Notes: a model not told the origin generated them from the sequence alone. DNA of 64,000 nucleotides from Herbivorax alkaliphila (GCF_030848475.1 NZ_JAVDDS010000013.1:17256-81255); one strand, 5' to 3'; positions 1 to 9,981 are shown, counted from the first letter of the stretch. Program-made: numbers and translations.

Positions 1-1994
1 TGAGTTAAAATTTTTACAATCTTCTTAGCCTTTCTTTTTCCAGCTTCTTTCTCCATATTTTCTTTTATTCTTTCTATAGCTTTTTGAGCTTCTTCTCTGT
101 CTTTGTGAAACTTTTCCATTTCTTCATTGTAGCTTTTATTTTCAATGAATGAATTAATTAAATCTAATACATATTCAGGTTCTTCACTCCATGTTGTACT
201 GGCTACATCTGCTTCTACATAAGAACTTTTATCTCCATATTGTTTTAAAAATTTTCTTATGTCCTTGTCTTTTTCGCTAGCTTTCATACCTTTTCCATCT
301 AGTTTTTTAGCTATATTAAGCATACTCATACCCATTTCTGTAGTCACATTATAAGGAACGGATTTTTCTATATACTGCAAATCAGAAACATCATCTAAGT
401 ACTTTTTCATTATTTTCTCTGCTTTGTCCATATAAGTTAGAGTGATAGCTGTATAAAATGTTGCGTCCCATGCAGCTATTATGCCTCCATGGCTGTTTTT
501 TTCAACAAAACTTAATTTTTCTTCGAGTGTTTTAAGCTTTTCTTTTTCTTTTTTAAGTTCCTCTATTTTGTTATCTCCTGAACTAAATGATCTCCTTCTT
601 GCCTCTTTGGGATTAATAGTTGCATATATAGACTTGTAGGATGCTTCTATTAATACCTTGAACAATCTTAAATTTAACTTACTTAAAACTTTTATTCCAG
701 CCTTACTTTTGTCCATAATCTCATCTTTATTTCTTTCTATAACTTGGATCAATGCCTTAGTAGTTAGTGGATCTTTATCATTTCTTTTATTGTTTTTAAG
801 TTTATCTACATTTTTTTTACTTCTTAAAAGATTGGTTACATCTGCATAGGCTCTTCCTCCAAAATTATGGAACCACCATAGTTTATCCCCTTTATAATTC
901 TTTGTTCCAAATTTATTTAATAAGTTGGCATAGGCCTGTTTTACCAGATTAAAACCCATAGGAGTAAAGGGCTCTTTCATTGACTGTGAATATAAAAATA
1001 AATTTACATATATTCTAAAATCATCCTCATTTTTTTGAGTTTTATACATTGGATAAAGTGTAGTAACAGGTCTTGTTTGAACTAAGTAGAATTTGCCCGA
1101 TTCAAATGCCCATTCTACATCTTGAGGGGAATTAAAGTATTCTTCTACTTTTACTGATAGTCTGGTGAGTTCCTGTATTTCCTCGTCATTTAATGTACTA
1201 ATTTCTTGCTTTTCTTTTGGAACTGGTACAAGCTCAATCCCTTTTTCTCTTCTTACTGTCTTAACTTTTTTTGTAGTTATATCTTTATTTGTCACCTTAA
1301 AAGTTTTTTTGCTTATAACCCATTGATCTGGATTTACCTCACCACCAACTATTGCCTCACCTAATCCCCAAGATGAATTGATTAATACTTCATCCCTTTT
1401 TCCATTTACAGGATTTGCAGTAAATATGATTCCAGATTTTTCTGATTTTATTAGTTTTTGCACCACTATTCCATGAGCTAAATCAGAATTTACCATATTC
1501 TGCTTTGATCTGTAGGACACTGCCCTTTCATTCCATAAAGAAGCCCAGCATTTCTTTATATATTTATAAACATCTTCTAGTCCCTTTACATTTAGATAGG
1601 TACTATACTGACCTGCAAAGGACATGCCCGGCATGTCTTCTGCTGTAGCTGAGGAGCGAATAGCTACCGTTGGACTTCCTATTTTTTTGTAAGTTTCATC
1701 AATTTCTTTTTTAATATCTTCAGGTATTTCTCCCATTTCAAAAAGATTTTTTATTTTTTTGACTGCTTTATTTATATCAGAATCATTGCATTTAACTTTA
1801 TTAATAAGAACTTTAATATCTTTTTCTAAATTGTTTTTTTCTAAAAATCTCTTATATGAGTCAGTTAATACTACAAAACCTCCTGGTACAGGAAAACCTG
1901 CATCAATCATTTCTCCTAAATTTGCTGCTTTGCCTCCTCCTTTTAAAACATCATCTTTACGAATTTCTGCTATGTTACATACATATTTACCCAT
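1..1994 (-). CDS. PEP synthase / rifampin phosphotransferase-like protein (partial, 3' end outside window)
   Basis: The frame is open from an ATG at 1994 to the window edge (664 codons), so the C-terminal part is missing. The N-terminal third is a PPDK/PEP-synthase ATP-binding domain: GGKAANLGEMIDAGFPVPGG at residues ~19-38, then the phosphate-binding AIRSSATAEDMPGMSFAGQY and, further on, EWAFESGKFYLVQTRPVTTL. The rest (from ~340, opening KEPFTPMGFNLV) resembles the antibiotic-binding middle domain of Rph-type enzymes more than a classical PpsA. A swivelling phospho-His domain would be expected beyond the edge. A GAAAGGAGAA ribosome site lies in the end of the preceding gene, so translation is probably coupled. 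Whether the substrate is pyruvate, rifampin or something else cannot be told here. Confidence 0.85.
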   Translation of the reverse strand, partial: MGKYVCNIAEIRKDDVLKGGGKAANLGEMIDAGFPVPGGFVVLTDSYKRFLEKNNLEKDIKVLINKVKCNDSDINKAVKKIKNLFEMGEIPEDIKKEIDETYKKIGSPTVAIRSSATAEDMPGMSFAGQYSTYLNVKGLEDVYKYIKKCWASLWNERAVSYRSKQNMVNSDLAHGIVVQKLIKSEKSGIIFTANPVNGKRDEVLINSSWGLGEAIVGGEVNPDQWVISKKTFKVTNKDITTKKVKTVRREKGIELVPVPKEKQEISTLNDEEIQELTRLSVKVEEYFNSPQDVEWAFESGKFYLVQTRPVTTLYPMYKTQKNEDDFRIYVNLFLYSQSMKEPFTPMGFNLVKQAYANLLNKFGTKNYKGDKLWWFHNFGGRAYADVTNLLRSKKNVDKLKNNKRNDKDPLTTKALIQVIERNKDEIMDKSKAGIKVLSKLNLRLFKVLIEASYKSIYATINPKEARRRSFSSGDNKIEELKKEKEKLKTLEEKLSFVEKNSHGGIIAAWDATFYTAITLTYMDKAEKIMKKYLDDVSDLQYIEKSVPYNVTTEMGMSMLNIAKKLDGKGMKASEKDKDIRKFLKQYGDKSSYVEADVASTTWSEEPEYVLDLINSFIENKSYNEEMEKFHKDREEAQKAIERIKENMEKEAGKRKAKKIVKILT

Positions 1995-1995
1995 T

Positions 1996-2247
1996 TTATT
2001 TTTCTCCTTTCATTGCTTTTTCAACTTGTAAAGACAGTAGATTTATGCCTGAATCCCTCAATTTTAGGATTAAACCATATACGGCTGATATATCTGCCCT
2101 TTCTCCTGTCAAAATAGAGCTGCCATCTTTTTTGTGACTGATACTAACTCCTCCAAAATAATCTTCAATCCACAAATCAACATGTCCTTCTATACATATC
2201 CGAATTTGCCACATACACTTTCCAGAAAATGTCTCACTATTTCTCAT
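1996..2247 (-). CDS. Small conserved protein coupled to the PEP-synthase-like gene
   Basis: An 83-residue protein whose stop codon lies one base before the start of the PEP-synthase-like gene, and whose last codons carry that gene's Shine-Dalgarno sequence. The C-terminal half (LTGERADISAVYGLILKLRD followed by SGINLLSLQ) resembles a small domain seen in short hypothetical proteins with the pattern ADQxALxGLLxKxRDLGLxLLSV; that likeness is recalled, not searched. No signal peptide or membrane segment is visible. The coupling suggests a shared function or regulation. The biochemical role is unknown. A ribosome site (AGGAGGAGAG) precedes the start. Confidence 0.75.
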   Translation of the reverse strand: MRNSETFSGKCMWQIRICIEGHVDLWIEDYFGGVSISHKKDGSSILTGERADISAVYGLILKLRDSGINLLSLQVEKAMKGEK

Positions 2248-2445
2248 TTCTCTCTCCTCCTACTTACAAAGGTTTTATTTAAGTGAATTTCTCTTTATGT
2301 TATTATTATAACGGAAACTTTTTAGTAAGAAACTAGACTAAAGTTAGGTTTGGTATAAAAGCTTCTATTCTGAAAGTATTTTTGCAAATAGAAGGATTAC
2401 ACATATATAATATGGAATAATTACACCTGTAAGGAGGGTTTAATA

Positions 2446-2860
2446 ATGGTTAATAATTTTCTTAAAATAAAAGTCAATATTCCACCTTTAAGGCCAGGAA
2501 TATTTTCGCGAAAGCAGATTATAAAATAAGTACAGACACCCCTCTGTAGAAAATGGGATTCTTGAATACATAAGTAAAATTTATCACGAGATTTGTCCCA
2601 ATAAAAGACATTTAAATAAAAAAGCTATAAATTCTACCAAAGAATCTTATCAAGTTTTGATTGAGGAACTAGGTCCTCGAGAACTTGAAATATTAGACTT
2701 AATCAGCAAAGGGTTATCTAATCAAGACATATGCGAAAAACTTTTTGTTTCTTTGGGAACTGTAAAGTGGCACACCATCAATATATACGGAAAGCTAGGA
2801 GTAAAGGGAAGGACTCAGGCTATAGCCCTATCTCGAAAATCAAATATTCTTTCCTTCTAA
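2446..2860 (+). pseudogene. Collapsed MalT/LAL-type LuxR-family transcriptional regulator
   Basis: An intact ribosome site (AAGGAGGG, 2431-2438) and ATG (2446) open a 27-codon frame, MVNNFLKIKVNIPPLRPGIF then SRKQIIK and a stop. This matches the usual N-terminus of MalT-like ATP-dependent LuxR regulators (KxxIPPxRPxxxSRxxLI). A second frame, open from 2525 to 2860, encodes ~110 residues that resemble the C-terminus of the same family: ELGPRELEILDLISKGLSNQ, then FVSLGTVKWHTINIYGKLGV, a complete LuxR helix-turn-helix. The two parts are in different frames, and the ~700-residue middle (P-loop ATPase and TPR-like sensor) is absent. A TTG at 2657 could in principle start an isolated 67-residue HTH protein. 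Confidence 0.72.
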
Positions 2861-2896
2861 GACTATTAAATTGAATGTTGGAATCTTACAACAATA

Positions 2897-2930
2897 TCCC
2901 TCATTGAGCAACTGCCAAATGAGGGATAAA
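2897..2930. terminator. Inverted repeat between converging genes
   Basis: TATCCCTCAT and ATGAGGGATA form a 10-bp stem around a 14-nt loop between the plus-strand regulator remnant and the 3' end of purA. There is no clear T-run on either side, so it is a weak candidate for a bidirectional terminator. Confidence 0.4.
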
Positions 2931-2966
2931 CATGTTTCAATATTCAAACTCTATTTAAAGCTATTT

Positions 2967-4283
<1,317 letters not shown>

Positions 4284-4332
4284 TCATTGCTCTGTATATT
4301 TTCACTTTACCATGTTTATTTAACGTTCTCCT

Positions 4333-4367
4333 CTCCCTAAAGAAAGAAGGTTTCTTGCTTTAGGGAG
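4333..4367 (-). promoter_or_regulatory. Strong hairpin in the purA leader
   Basis: CTCCCTAAAG (4333-4342) and CTTTAGGGAG (4358-4367) are a perfect 10-bp inverted repeat. The stem extends by five more pairs (AAGAA/TTCTT) after one mismatch, leaving a 3-nt loop. On the purA sense strand the 3' arm runs into AGGAGAACG, not a U-run, so it does not look like a simple terminator. It lies ~90 nt before the purA start. Confidence 0.55.
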
Positions 4368-4390
4368 CTACTTAATGCAAACTTTCTAAA

Positions 4391-4466
4391 AGAGCACAGT
4401 CGGTATTCCCAACCGAATTCTTAATAAAACCTCGTCTTATATCACCCACTTTAAAGAAGGTGCTCT
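4391..4466 (-). ncRNA. Candidate structured RNA / leader element upstream of purA
   Basis: On the minus strand AGAGCAC (from 4466) and GTGCTCT (to 4391) can close a ~76-nt element. Inside it lie possible arms around CTTTAAAG, a short ATAA...TTAT stem, and a clear hairpin TCGGT-TGGGAAT-ACCGA. It sits in the gap between the DUF1858 terminator and purA. I do not recognise it as a purine, PRPP, ZTP, THF or T-box element. It could be an independent small RNA or a cis-regulatory leader. The call rests on pairing alone. Confidence 0.35.
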
Positions 4467-4514
4467 ACGGCGAAGCTGATAATAAAATCACAAATGACAC
4501 TAACTGTAAACAGC

Positions 4515-4569
4515 AAAATAAGACATCAATATTTCTTATTGCTGTCTATAACCAGATGTCTTATTTTTA
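4515..4569 (-). terminator. Terminator-like hairpin downstream of the DUF1858 gene
   Basis: AAATAAGACATC (4516-4527) and GATGTCTTATTT (4555-4566) are a perfect 12-bp inverted repeat ending in a short T-run on the minus strand, just after the DUF1858 stop codon. It separates that gene from the purA leader. The loop is long (27 nt) and may itself fold. Confidence 0.6.
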
Positions 4570-4597
4570 AACAAAGTTAACATTTTTTATTATATAA

Positions 4598-4807
4598 TTA
4601 TTCACCTTTTTTAGCAAAGTAATCATTTAACTCTTCAACAAGCTTGTCAGCATCTATTCCATGAACTACACATGCCTGTGCAATGCTCTCTCCTGAAGCA
4701 GCTGGACAACCCAAGCAGTGCATTCCATTTTTGTTAAATATAGGTGCCGTACCTTTGTCTAACTTTAAAACATCTGAAATTATCATATCCTTATTAACTT
4801 TACTCAT
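4598..4807 (-). CDS. DUF1858 domain-containing protein
   Basis: A 69-residue cytoplasmic protein matching the DUF1858 family: ISDVLKLDKGTAPIFNKNGM, then the conserved CLGCP cysteine pair at ~31-34, then ASGESIAQACVVHG. The family is related to the small domain next to hybrid-cluster and ScdA-like proteins, and the cysteines suggest redox or metal chemistry, but the function is not established. Monocistronic: a terminator hairpin follows, and fumarase genes on the same strand lie ~220 nt upstream. The start is preceded by GGAGGGATAT. Confidence 0.9.
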   Translation of the reverse strand: MSKVNKDMIISDVLKLDKGTAPIFNKNGMHCLGCPAASGESIAQACVVHGIDADKLVEELNDYFAKKGE

Positions 4808-5026
4808 ATATATCCCTCCAAATTTTATTTTCTTTTTTTCTAATACAACTTAAACTTTTATTGCACTTTAAGCCGACATGTACAATTAAATTGCAACAGT
4901 GTTTATTATACACTAATATGTAGAAAAAATATACCCCTTAATTTCAAATACAAAGTTCCATCTCTAAAGTAATATGCGTGCCTAGCTAACTGGTTTTGTT
5001 AAAACTAAAAACTTTTTTAAAATTAT

Positions 5027-5581
5027 TCAATTATAAGTTCTATACTTTTTCTTTCCAATTTCATACATGTCATTTCCATTGCTATCAATTATAACAACTG
5101 CTGGGAAGTCTTTTACAGTCAATTTCCTTATGGCTTCAGCCCCTAATTCAGGAAAAGCAATTATTTCTTCTTTAATTATTGTTTGAGCAATTAAAGCCCC
5201 CGCTCCTCCTATTGCTCCTAAATATACTGCTCCATACCTTTTCATAGCATCTATTACCTTTTCACTTCTCAAACCCTTTCCAATCATCCCTTTAAGACCT
5301 AGCTTTATCAATTCTGGTGCATATGCATCCATTCTGCTACTGGTTGTTGGACCAGCTGAACCTATAATTTCACCAGGCTTTGCCGGGCAAGGGCCTACAT
5401 AGTATATAACTTGATTTTTTATATCAAAGGGCAAGCTCTTTTTTTCATTTAGGAGAGTTATCATTTTTTTATGAGCAGCATCCCTTGCAGTATAAACAAC
5501 TCCACTAATATTAATTATATCTCCTGCCTTTAATTTTTTTACAGTTTCCATGGTTAATGGGGTTTTTATAGAGTACTTCAT
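5027..5581 (-). CDS. Class I fumarate hydratase, beta (C-terminal) subunit
   Basis: 184 residues from the ATG at 5581, chosen because AAGGGAG lies just upstream of it; an in-frame ATG at 5596 lies across that ribosome site. The protein matches the C-terminal fumerase domain: SGVVYTARDAAHKKMI, VGPCPAKPGEIIGSAGPTTS, SSRMDAYAPELIKLGLKGMI. With the alpha subunit it forms an oxygen-sensitive [4Fe-4S] hydro-lyase converting fumarate and malate; L-tartrate dehydratase has the same two-subunit layout and cannot be fully excluded. It follows the alpha gene by ~70 nt, so the two are probably co-transcribed. Confidence 0.93.
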   Translation of the reverse strand: MKYSIKTPLTMETVKKLKAGDIINISGVVYTARDAAHKKMITLLNEKKSLPFDIKNQVIYYVGPCPAKPGEIIGSAGPTTSSRMDAYAPELIKLGLKGMIGKGLRSEKVIDAMKRYGAVYLGAIGGAGALIAQTIIKEEIIAFPELGAEAIRKLTVKDFPAVVIIDSNGNDMYEIGKKKYRTYN

Positions 5582-5652
5582 AATTTCTCCCTTCATAAAA
5601 ACACAATTTTTATCATTTAGAGTTCACTCACTGTGGTATGCACAAATACTTT

Positions 5653-6495
5653 CTAAATTGTAGCTTCTGCATGTCTTGTTGCATGACAGCTCATATTTAC
5701 TGCCACTGGAAGACCTGCAATGTGAGTTGAAAAAACTTCTATATTAACTGCCAGTGCAGTGACAATGCCACCAAGACCTGATGGCCCAATTCCCAGTGAA
5801 TTGATTTTATTTAATATATCCTTCTCAACACATCTTATATGTTCTAATTCACTACTCCTATTAACAGGGCGAAGCAAGGCTTTTTTGGCCAAAATAGCTG
5901 CTTTTTCCATAGTTCCTCCAATACCCACTCCTACAACAACAGGAGGACATGGATTTGGCCCTGCTTTATCAACTGTCTCAATTATAAATTTTTTTATTCC
6001 TTCTATGCCATCAGAAGGTTTTAGCATTTTTAAACTGCTCATATTTTCACTTCCAAAGCCCTTAGGAGCCATGGAAATTTTTATTTTATCACCATCAACA
6101 ATATTATAGTAAATTATAGCTGGAGTATTGTCTCCAGTATTTATCCTTTCAACAGGATCTTTTACTACAGACTTTCTCAAAAAACCTTTTTCATATCCCC
6201 TTCTTACACCTTCATTTATCGAATTCTCCAAATTTCCTCCAACTATATGAACATCCTGACCGATATCCAAAAAAATCACAGCCATCCCTGTGTCTTGACA
6301 TATGGCCATTTTTCTTTCTGCAGCCAGTTTAGCATTTTCAATAAGTTTTTTTAAAACATCAATACCTGTTTGAGATTTTTCAACCTTCAAAGAATTTTCA
6401 AACTCATTTATAACATCATCGTTTAAATAATAATTTGAATGGATACATAGTTTTTCTACTTCCTCAGCAATTTGATTAACATGAATAGTTCTCAT
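5653..6495 (-). CDS. Class I fumarate hydratase, alpha (N-terminal) subunit
   Basis: 280 residues, the usual length for the separate alpha subunit. Three cysteines that ligate the [4Fe-4S] cluster in this family are visible: AICQDTGMAVIF, AGPNPCPPVVVGVGIGGT and NMSCHATRHAEATI near the C-terminus. It catalyses reversible hydration of fumarate to malate in the cytoplasm, here probably in the incomplete or reductive citrate branch of an anaerobe. The ATG follows GGAGGATAAG. The first gene of a two-gene operon. Confidence 0.95.
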   Translation of the reverse strand: MRTIHVNQIAEEVEKLCIHSNYYLNDDVINEFENSLKVEKSQTGIDVLKKLIENAKLAAERKMAICQDTGMAVIFLDIGQDVHIVGGNLENSINEGVRRGYEKGFLRKSVVKDPVERINTGDNTPAIIYYNIVDGDKIKISMAPKGFGSENMSSLKMLKPSDGIEGIKKFIIETVDKAGPNPCPPVVVGVGIGGTMEKAAILAKKALLRPVNRSSELEHIRCVEKDILNKINSLGIGPSGLGGIVTALAVNIEVFSTHIAGLPVAVNMSCHATRHAEATI

Positions 6496-6875
6496 CTTAT
6501 CCTCCAGCCTTTTAAATACTTTAACTTTACTAACAACATTATTTTATTATATCAAGTCCAATTATGCAATATATAGGTGTATATATTAACGGCAAAGAAC
6601 AGATGTGTAAATAATATTTATCCAATATACAATGTAATCTTATGTATTATTTAATAATCTTCATGCTAGTCAAGAGTTTTTTAACAAATGTTTTATATTT
6701 TAATTTTAATTGAGTTTATACAACTTTACTCTTTACAATAAATATGTTAATATTACTTTTGAGTTTTCACATTAATATTTTAATACATACTACGATTAGA
6801 TTAGATGTTTCTCTTAAAAACTTGCTTTAAACTTTTTTTTAAGGGAAAATCTCTATATAGAAAGGGGTTTTAAAG
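6496..6875. other. Divergent AT-rich intergenic region
   Basis: A 380-nt non-coding stretch between the fumarase operon (minus) and the stress-like gene (plus). It must hold promoters for both directions, but no -35/-10 pair stands out against the AT-rich background. No RNA fold or ORF was seen. Confidence 0.4.
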
Positions 6876-7262
6876 TTGGGTTCTCCTCAAAACATAATGG
6901 TTTGTGTTACACAACAAATCACATGTGAACGATTAATTTTAAAAGCGGCAGATTTAAGAAATGAATTAAAGGGTGACCTTTTTGTAATACATGTTGCCAA
7001 AAATGAATGGAATTTTTTAGATAATAGCCAAGAAGGAGAGGCACTAGAATATCTTTTTAAAATTTCAAAATCAGTAGGTGCTAATCTCTCTGTCTTGAAA
7101 TCTGATAGTATAACCGAGTCTATAGTGAATTTTGCAAAAGAAAATAAGATAACTTATATTGTAATGGGGGAATCCCCAAATGATCATAAGGAAAACAAAT
7201 TTTTTACCGAACTAAAAGCTTTACTTCCTGACATCGAAATTTATGTCGTTCCTCAAATGTAG
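6876..7262 (+). CDS. Universal stress protein (UspA/KdpD-type) domain protein
   Basis: 128 residues starting at TTG, placed by GAAAGGGG just upstream. The fold is a single alpha/beta USP-like domain: NIMVCVTQQITCERLILKAA (strand 1 and helix 1), GDLFVIHVAKNEW, then a C-terminal ITYIVMGESPND strand-loop and a last EIYVVPQ strand. The GX2GX9G(S/T) ATP-binding pattern of true UspA is not clearly present, and the overall look is nearer to the USP domain of KdpD sensor kinases. No kinase domain is attached. Function unknown; probably a cytoplasmic stress or nucleotide-binding protein. Confidence 0.7.
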   Translation: MGSPQNIMVCVTQQITCERLILKAADLRNELKGDLFVIHVAKNEWNFLDNSQEGEALEYLFKISKSVGANLSVLKSDSITESIVNFAKENKITYIVMGESPNDHKENKFFTELKALLPDIEIYVVPQM

Positions 7263-7378
7263 CATGGTTTTTAATTGATTTATATTCAAGGATTTTGTTG
7301 TTTTTTGTTTTATATGTAAATTGCAGTTGTTTTCACATTGGAATGACACATTATTTCATAAAAATATCGCCAAAAGCC

Positions 7379-7407
7379 TTGACTTTATGCTGTTTTCATT
7401 ATAAAAT
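7379..7407 (+). promoter_or_regulatory. Sigma-A promoter of the HU gene
   Basis: TTGACT (7379-7384) and TAAAAT (7402-7407) are separated by 17 bp and lie 33 bp before the HU start. Confidence 0.65.
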
Positions 7408-7440
7408 AATGTCGAATTCCAAAATTAGGAGGTTGTGTAT

Positions 7441-7716
7441 ATGAACAAAACAGATTTAGTGAACTCAATTGCTTCTAAATCAGGTTTAAGCAAAAAGGAT
7501 AGTGAAGCTGCTTTAAATGCATTTATTTCTTCTGTTGAAGGAGCATTACAAGATGGTGAAAAAATTGTTCTTGTTGGTTTCGGTTCTTTTGAGGTGAGAG
7601 ACAGGGCTGCTAGAAAGGGAAGGAATCCTCAAACAAAAGAAGAAATCACAATCCCCGCATCTAAAGCTCCTGTATTTAAAGCAGGAAAAGGATTGAAAGA
7701 TATTATTAACAAGTAA
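7441..7716 (+). CDS. HU-family DNA-binding protein
   Basis: 91 residues from the ATG at 7441. AGGAGG lies 8 nt before it, so the in-frame GTG two codons upstream is not the start. Typical HU sequence: [40 protein letters not shown] (the beta-arm region with the Arg-Asn-Pro tip) and [13 protein letters not shown] at the end. It is a histone-like homodimer that bends and compacts DNA. Single gene with its own promoter and a strong shared terminator. Confidence 0.97.
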   Translation: MNKTDLVNSIASKSGLSKKDSEAALNAFISSVEGALQDGEKIVLVGFGSFEVRDRAARKGRNPQTKEEITIPASKAPVFKAGKGLKDIINK

Positions 7717-7732
7717 AATGTTAAGATATTAA

Positions 7733-7770
7733 ATGTTAAAGACCTGCTCAAAAGAGCAGGTCTTTAACAT
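7733..7770. terminator. Bidirectional terminator between the HU gene and spo0A
   Basis: ATGTTAAAGACCTGCTC (7733-7749) and its exact complement (7754-7770) form a 17-bp stem with an AAAA loop. The spo0A stop codon lies inside the right arm. It serves both convergent genes. Confidence 0.8.
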
Positions 7771-8573
7771 TTCCCCATTGCAATTCTTATTTTGTCAGCC
7801 ATCATGGCTATACACTCAGAATTAGTAGGCTTACCTTTGTTATAGTTAATGGTATAGCCAAACAGGGAATCCATTGTATCAGGATTACCTCTTGCCCATG
7901 CACTTTCAATTGCATTGCGTATTCCTCTTTCCACTTTTTGTGGAGAAATATTGTGCTTTTTTGCAACTGCTGGATAAAGTGTTTTAGTAATGGCTCCAAA
8001 TCCCTTTGGATTTTCAACAGCTTTAATGATAGCTTCTCGCAAATACTGATATCCTGCCATATGTGGTGGGATACCAACTTCATGCATTAAATTTGTAACT
8101 TCAACTTCAACATTAAAAGAGCGATCGTTTTCATTAGCACAGGTTAATTCAGAATTTCTTACAACAGGCTTATAAGAAAAAGCTGTCATATATTTTTCTT
8201 CATACAGTTGTCTGACTCTTGTTATTAAAACCTCTATATCAAAAGGTTTGATTATGTAATATTCTGCACCAAGGGAAACAGCTTTTTGTATAAAAACATC
8301 CTTTCCTATTGCAGAGAGCATTATATATATTGGTTTGCGTTCTATTTCCATAGTAGATAATCGCTCTAAAACTGCCAGACCGTCTAAATTGGGCATTATA
8401 ACATCCAGTATAACAACTGCAGGCTTTAAAGAAACTATCATATCAATAGCTTTCAAACCATCTTTTGCAATACCAACTACGTCTATATCATCATGCTGAT
8501 TCATATACTCTTTTAATAATTCTGCAAACTCTACATTATCGTCAGCAATTACAACAGTAATTTTACCCTTCAT
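7764..8573 (-). CDS. spo0A: Sporulation transcription factor Spo0A
   Basis: 269 residues. The N-terminal receiver has the acidic pocket (IADDN), phospho-acceptor Asp in KPAVVILDVIMPNLDGLAVL, and the switch Lys in YYIIKPF. The C-terminal effector domain shows MHEVGIPPHMAGYQYLREAI, then the DNA-recognition stretch NISPQKVERGIRNAIESAWA and FGYTINYNKGKPTNSE. Phosphorylated Spo0A is the master regulator of sporulation entry in Firmicutes. The start follows GGAAGG. Monocistronic, converging on the HU gene; spoIVB/recN, frequent neighbours elsewhere, are not in the window. Confidence 0.98.
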   Translation of the reverse strand: MKGKITVVIADDNVEFAELLKEYMNQHDDIDVVGIAKDGLKAIDMIVSLKPAVVILDVIMPNLDGLAVLERLSTMEIERKPIYIMLSAIGKDVFIQKAVSLGAEYYIIKPFDIEVLITRVRQLYEEKYMTAFSYKPVVRNSELTCANENDRSFNVEVEVTNLMHEVGIPPHMAGYQYLREAIIKAVENPKGFGAITKTLYPAVAKKHNISPQKVERGIRNAIESAWARGNPDTMDSLFGYTINYNKGKPTNSECIAMMADKIRIAMGKC

Positions 8574-8709
8574 TTTCCTTCCGCCTTCTAGTATATATAA
8601 TCTTTATTACTCCCTAAAAAATAATCTTAAAATAATTTTCAAGACTTTTTTCTCCTCTTTATACTATTATAATATAATATTCAATAAAATAATACTATTA
8701 TTTGCATTT

Positions 8710-9981
8710 TTAAGTGACAAACTCCATATCTGCACCTGAACTGTTCATTAGTTGAACGTACTCAGGAAAAGTAACTTTAATTGCCTCAGCAGTATCTATA
8801 ACCGTTTCATCAACAGCATTTAACCCTGCTAAACTAAGTGCCATAACAATTCTATGATCGTCATATCCATTTACTCTACAGCCCTTAAGATCACTTTTTT
8901 TAATAACAAGCCCATCTTCTAATTCCTTTATATCAGCTCCCATTTTAGTCAGTTGCTCACACATAACTTTTATTCTATCAGTTTCTTTCAATCTTGCCTG
9001 AGGCACATTAACAAGCCTTGTCTCTCCTTCTGCAAAACAGCCTGCAACAGCCATTGCTGGAAGGGCATCAGGAATTGCATTCATGTCTATTTCCCTTCCC
9101 TTTAAACCATTACCCTTCATACTAATGCTTTGACCTTTAACTTTTACACAGGCTCCCATATCTTCAAGTATTGAAAACACCTCTTTATCTCCTTGAGGAT
9201 CATTAATATCCAAATTATCAAGAACAAACTCGCCACCTGATATAGCTGCCTGTACAGCAAAAAAAGTGGCTGAAGAAAAATCTCCCGGAATGGTGATATT
9301 TATTGGACGATACCGTTGCCCACCCTTTAAATAAAAAGATCTATAATTGTTGTTTTCATACTTTATTCCAAGCTTATCTAGCCACCACAGTGTAATGTCC
9401 ACATATGGAATTTCATTTAGCCTTGTAATTTTAATTTCTGTATCTTTTTCAAAAACAGGTGCGTTTATAAGTAATGCTGAAAGGTACTGAGATGTAACAG
9501 AATCTAAATTTGTAACTCCTCCCTTGATTTTTCCCTTTACAACAACTGGTGCCATTTCATTATTCCTAGTTGAAAAAGCCTGTGCTCCTAAATTATTTAC
9601 AGCAGACAATAATGGGCCTAGAGGCCTTTTTCTTATCTGATAGTCCCCTGTAAAAACTGAATACCCTTCACTTAAGGCAGCTGCAACTGTTCCAAATCTC
9701 AATGTTGTACCTGAGTTTCCTACATTTATAACATCTTCAGGTGTAAAAGGCTTTGAATCAAAACCTTCTATAATATATTTGTCTTCAAATATTTGGATTT
9801 TAGCACCTAACGCCGTGCAAACATCAACTGCAGATGCTGAATCGCTTGAACTCAATGGATTCTTAATTTCTGACCTACCTCCTGCAAGAGAAGCAAAAAA
9901 CAATGCCCTTATTGTATGAGATTTTGAACCAGGTATTTTAACCTTTCCGCCTGCATTTGATTTTCTCACCTTTAGTATCAT
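8710..9981 (-). CDS. aroA: 3-phosphoshikimate 1-carboxyvinyltransferase (EPSP synthase)
   Basis: 423 residues from the ATG at 9981, which follows AAGGAGAG; a longer frame begins at 10005 but has no ribosome site. The protein condenses shikimate-3-phosphate with PEP in the chorismate pathway. Diagnostic pieces: KIPGSKSHTIRALFFASLAG (N-terminal substrate loop), GNSGTTLRFG (PEP site), SVTSQYLSALL, and near the end RLKETDRI with YDDHRIVMALSLAGL. Two inside-out alpha/beta domains are expected. No other aromatic pathway genes are adjacent. Confidence 0.97.
   Translation of the reverse strand: MILKVRKSNAGGKVKIPGSKSHTIRALFFASLAGGRSEIKNPLSSSDSASAVDVCTALGAKIQIFEDKYIIEGFDSKPFTPEDVINVGNSGTTLRFGTVAAALSEGYSVFTGDYQIRKRPLGPLLSAVNNLGAQAFSTRNNEMAPVVVKGKIKGGVTNLDSVTSQYLSALLINAPVFEKDTEIKITRLNEIPYVDITLWWLDKLGIKYENNNYRSFYLKGGQRYRPINITIPGDFSSATFFAVQAAISGGEFVLDNLDINDPQGDKEVFSILEDMGACVKVKGQSISMKGNGLKGREIDMNAIPDALPAMAVAGCFAEGETRLVNVPQARLKETDRIKVMCEQLTKMGADIKELEDGLVIKKSDLKGCRVNGYDDHRIVMALSLAGLNAVDETVIDTAEAIKVTFPEYVQLMNSSGADMEFVT

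Noticed and set aside
4391..4466. Purine, PRPP or ZTP riboswitch before purA
   Set aside because: None of the conserved core sequences of these classes is visible; only an unassigned fold remains.
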